A stretch of DNA of 7,455 nt from Rhodospirillaceae bacterium (GTDB lineage Bacteria; Pseudomonadota; Alphaproteobacteria; Rhodospirillales_A; Casp-alpha2). The stretch spans positions 1-7,455 of the forward strand of contig DNMS01000176.1 of NCBI GenBank assembly GCA_003488105.1, read 5' to 3'. The translations under genes were made by a program, and so were the position numbers. Below are positions 5,916-7,455 of the stretch, in pieces (the first letter of the stretch is position 1; each line of letters starts with the position of its first letter). Below the pieces are notes generated by a model, which saw nothing but the letters and a program-made list of their open reading frames with translations, did not search any database and was not told where the DNA came from.

Positions 5916-6992
5916 ATGGGTGAATACCGAATTGCCGCCATCGGCGGGGATGGGATCGGACCGGAGGTCGTCGAGGCCGGTGTCGAGGTCCTGAACGCGG
6001 TCGCTGAGAGGGACGGCGGGTTCTCGCTCAAGGTCGAAACCTTCCCTTGGGGCGGTGATTATTACCGCAAGCACGGCGTGATGATGCCCGAAGACGGGGT
6101 CGAGACGTTGAAGCCCTTCGATGCCATCTATTTCGGCTCCGCCGGCGACCCCAATATCCCTGATCACATCACCCTTTGGGGCCTGCGGCTCAAGATTTGC
6201 CAGACCCTGGATCAATACGCCAACGTGCGCCCGTCCAAGCTGTTGCCCGGCATCGACGGCCCCCTGAAGAACGTCAAGCCCGGCGACCTGGACTGGGTCA
6301 TCGTGCGCGAGAACTCCGAAGGCGAATACGCCGGCGTCGGCGGCCGGGTGCATACGGGGCTGCCCGAGGAAGTCGGCATGGACGTCGCCGTGTTCACCCG
6401 CGCGGGTGTGGAGCGCATTCAGCGTTTCGCCCTGGACCTGGCCCGCTCGCGCCCCCGCAAGAAGCTGACCCTGGTCACCAAATCCAACGCCCAGCGCCAC
6501 GGCATGGTGTTCTGGGACGATGTGTTCGAGGTCGTGCGCAAGGATTACCCCGACGTCGAAACCGACAAGATGCTGGTCGACGCCATGACCACGCGCATGG
6601 TGCTGAAGCCCCAGACGCTGGACACCATCGTCGCCACCAACCTGCATGCCGACGTGTTGTCGGATCTGGCGGCGGCGCTTACGGGATCGCTCGGCATCGC
6701 GCCGACGGCGAACCTGCGGCCGGAACGGGACTTCCCGTCGATGTTCGAGCCGATCCACGGCTCTGCCTTCGACATCATCGGCAAGGGGGTGGCCAACCCC
6801 ATCGGCTGTTTCTGGTCCGGTGTCATGTTGTTGGACCACCTGGGCGAGGCGGCTGCCGCCAAGCGCCTGATGGCGGCGGTCGAGCGGGTCACCGGATCGC
6901 GCGAGGCCGTGTCGCCCGACCTGGGTGGTTCCGCCACCACCCGCCAGGTCACGGATGCGGTGCTGGCCGCGGTCAGGGGCGCCAATGACTGA
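5916..6992 (+). CDS. Tartrate / D-malate dehydrogenase-type NAD-dependent beta-decarboxylating dehydrogenase
   Basis: A 358-residue enzyme of the isocitrate/isopropylmalate dehydrogenase superfamily, closest by eye to the tartrate dehydrogenase (TtuC) and D-malate dehydrogenase (DmlA) branch. Such enzymes oxidise (R)-malate, or tartrate, using NAD+ and Mn2+/Mg2+. Motifs in order: GDGIGPEV at 11-18; FGSAGDP at 73-79; ITLWGLRLKICQ at 85-96, typical of this branch in place of the isopropylmalate LR-P loop; YANVRP with R105; VRENSEGEYAGVGGR at 130-144, containing R131 and Y138; TKSNAQRHGMVFWD at 188-201, with K189; metal-binding D222, D246 and D250; and HGSAFDI at 281-287, whose Asp286 indicates NAD rather than NADP. 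All key residues are present. Start ATG with GGAGA at 5901-5905. The substrate cannot be fixed from sequence. The stop overlaps the ferredoxin start by 8 nt. Confidence 0.9.
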   Translation: MGEYRIAAIGGDGIGPEVVEAGVEVLNAVAERDGGFSLKVETFPWGGDYYRKHGVMMPEDGVETLKPFDAIYFGSAGDPNIPDHITLWGLRLKICQTLDQYANVRPSKLLPGIDGPLKNVKPGDLDWVIVRENSEGEYAGVGGRVHTGLPEEVGMDVAVFTRAGVERIQRFALDLARSRPRKKLTLVTKSNAQRHGMVFWDDVFEVVRKDYPDVETDKMLVDAMTTRMVLKPQTLDTIVATNLHADVLSDLAAALTGSLGIAPTANLRPERDFPSMFEPIHGSAFDIIGKGVANPIGCFWSGVMLLDHLGEAAAAKRLMAAVERVTGSREAVSPDLGGSATTRQVTDAVLAAVRGAND

Positions 6993-7251
6993 GCAACTGA
7001 CCGTCGAATTCCGCCGCTCGGGCGTGACCGGGACCTGGGACGGCTCCCACGACAGCATCCTCGATCTGGCCGAAAGCCTGGACCTGGTGCTGGCCTACAG
7101 CTGCCGGTCGGGCATCTGCACGACCTGCCAGTGCCGCAAGATCGAGGGCGACATCGAATACAGCGACGACGGTGTCTATCAGCCGGACGCCCCGGACGAG
7201 ATTTTGATCTGCTGTTCCGTGCCGAAGACGGCACTGGTGCTGGATATTTGA
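6985..7251 (+). CDS. Plant-type [2Fe-2S] ferredoxin, single domain
   Basis: An 88-residue soluble electron carrier predicted to bind one [2Fe-2S] cluster. The cluster motif CRSGICTTC supplies C40, C45 and C48 (C-x4-C-x2-C spacing), and the fourth ligand lies in ILICCSVP, most likely C76 with C77 beside it. C50 is an extra cysteine. The C-terminal VPKTALVLDI resembles the ferredoxin domain found at the end of multidomain oxygenase or hybrid-cluster-protein reductases, but no flavin or NAD domain is attached, so the reductase and acceptor must be encoded elsewhere. ATG at 6985 lies inside the dehydrogenase gene (the overlap reads ATGACTGA) with AGGGG a few bases upstream, so translation is probably coupled. 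An upstream in-frame ATG would read through out-of-frame dehydrogenase sequence and is not used. The redox partner is unknown. Confidence 0.9.
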   Translation: MTEQLTVEFRRSGVTGTWDGSHDSILDLAESLDLVLAYSCRSGICTTCQCRKIEGDIEYSDDGVYQPDAPDEILICCSVPKTALVLDI

Positions 7252-7260
7252 AAAGTCGGG

Positions 7261-7266
7261 TATGAT
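7261..7266 (+). promoter_or_regulatory. Possible -10 element before the DUF3126 gene
   Basis: TATGAT matches the -10 consensus at five of six positions and lies 62 bp before the next start codon, in the 77-bp gap after the ferredoxin. No good -35 hexamer is found at the correct distance (TTGAAA at 7248-7253 is only 7 bp away). The next gene may instead be read through from the operon. Confidence 0.2.
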
Positions 7267-7328
7267 CGTGCATTCATGCGCGCCACGCCCGGCACAATCG
7301 CAATAAAGACAGGGAAGGCCCCAACGCC

Positions 7329-7455
7329 ATGAAATTATCGGAAATCGCCCGCCTGCAGCAGTATCTGCGTGCCGCGTTCGACAACAACCGTTTCACGGTC
7401 AAGCCGCCGAAGAAAGAAGGCCATCCGGTCGAGGTCTATCTGGGTGAACAGTTCG
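7329..7455 (+). CDS. DUF3126 family protein, 3' end cut off by window edge
   Basis: The first 42 codons of a gene that continues past the right edge, beginning MKLSEIARLQQYLRAAFDNN and continuing through VKPPKKEGHPVEVYLGEQF. This matches my memory of the small (about 70-residue) alphaproteobacterial DUF3126 proteins: an N-terminal EIARLQxYLR helix, a basic VxPxPKK stretch, then VEVYLGxEF(I). Function is unknown. The ATG at 7329 has a strong Shine-Dalgarno, AGGGAAGG, at 7311-7318. The gene lies 77 bp after the ferredoxin in the same direction, with no terminator seen between, so it may be the third gene of the dehydrogenase operon or have its own promoter. Confidence 0.85.
   Translation, partial: MKLSEIARLQQYLRAAFDNNRFTVKPPKKEGHPVEVYLGEQF

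Noticed and set aside
5892..7058. Minus-strand open frame of 388 codons opposite the dehydrogenase
   Set aside because: It is a shadow of a gene with complete catalytic motifs. The product is low-complexity (H, G, V, D rich) as in typical antisense frames.
7248..7266. TTGAAA and TATGAT as a promoter pair after the ferredoxin
   Set aside because: The spacer is only 7 bp, too short for sigma-70. Only the TATGAT hexamer was kept, at low confidence.
1..7455. CRISPR array, insertion sequence, tRNA, rRNA, phage or defence module
   Set aside because: No regularly spaced direct repeats, transposase, tRNA-like cloverleaf or rRNA sequence was seen. The one integrase-like protein lacks a catalytic domain and no attachment-site repeats were found.

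Overview
The window comes from a GC-rich alphaproteobacterium, most likely a member of the Rhodospirillales or a near relative. This rests on the strong G/C bias at third codon positions, on the protein style of IleRS and RibF, and on the start of a DUF3126 gene at the right edge, a family I know only from Alphaproteobacteria. The assignment is from memory and reading, not from a search.

Left half (1-4112), minus strand: three genes read right to left, a PhaJ/MaoC-type enoyl-CoA hydratase (maoC-like), ribF (riboflavin kinase/FAD synthetase) and ileS (isoleucyl-tRNA synthetase). ileS runs off the left edge without its C-terminus. ribF and ileS overlap by ATGA, the familiar housekeeping pair that is followed by lspA in many proteobacteria. 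A 58-bp gap (or 19 bp if an upstream TTG is used) separates maoC from ribF, so the three may be one transcription unit.

Middle (4113-5768): a 162-bp divergent intergenic region holds three consecutive inverted repeats, including a perfect 11-bp-arm palindrome. It separates maoC from a plus-strand exported LytM/M23 metallopeptidase with a signal peptide and a C-terminal extension. Converging on the peptidase is a small minus-strand gene of unknown function. Its N-terminus resembles the core-binding (SAM-like) domain of tyrosine recombinases, but it has no catalytic domain.

Right half (5769-7455), plus strand: a 147-bp divergent intergenic region with two further inverted repeats leads into a tartrate/D-malate dehydrogenase-type beta-decarboxylating dehydrogenase. 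The next gene is a single-domain plant-type [2Fe-2S] ferredoxin whose start overlaps the dehydrogenase stop by 8 nt, so the pair is probably translationally coupled. The DUF3126 gene follows and is cut by the right edge.

Most of the window is ordinary core metabolism. I see no CRISPR array, transposon, tRNA or rRNA, and no clear multi-gene novel system. The parts that merit a second look are the two palindrome-dense divergent intergenic regions, the orphan integrase-like gene, and the dehydrogenase-ferredoxin pair.
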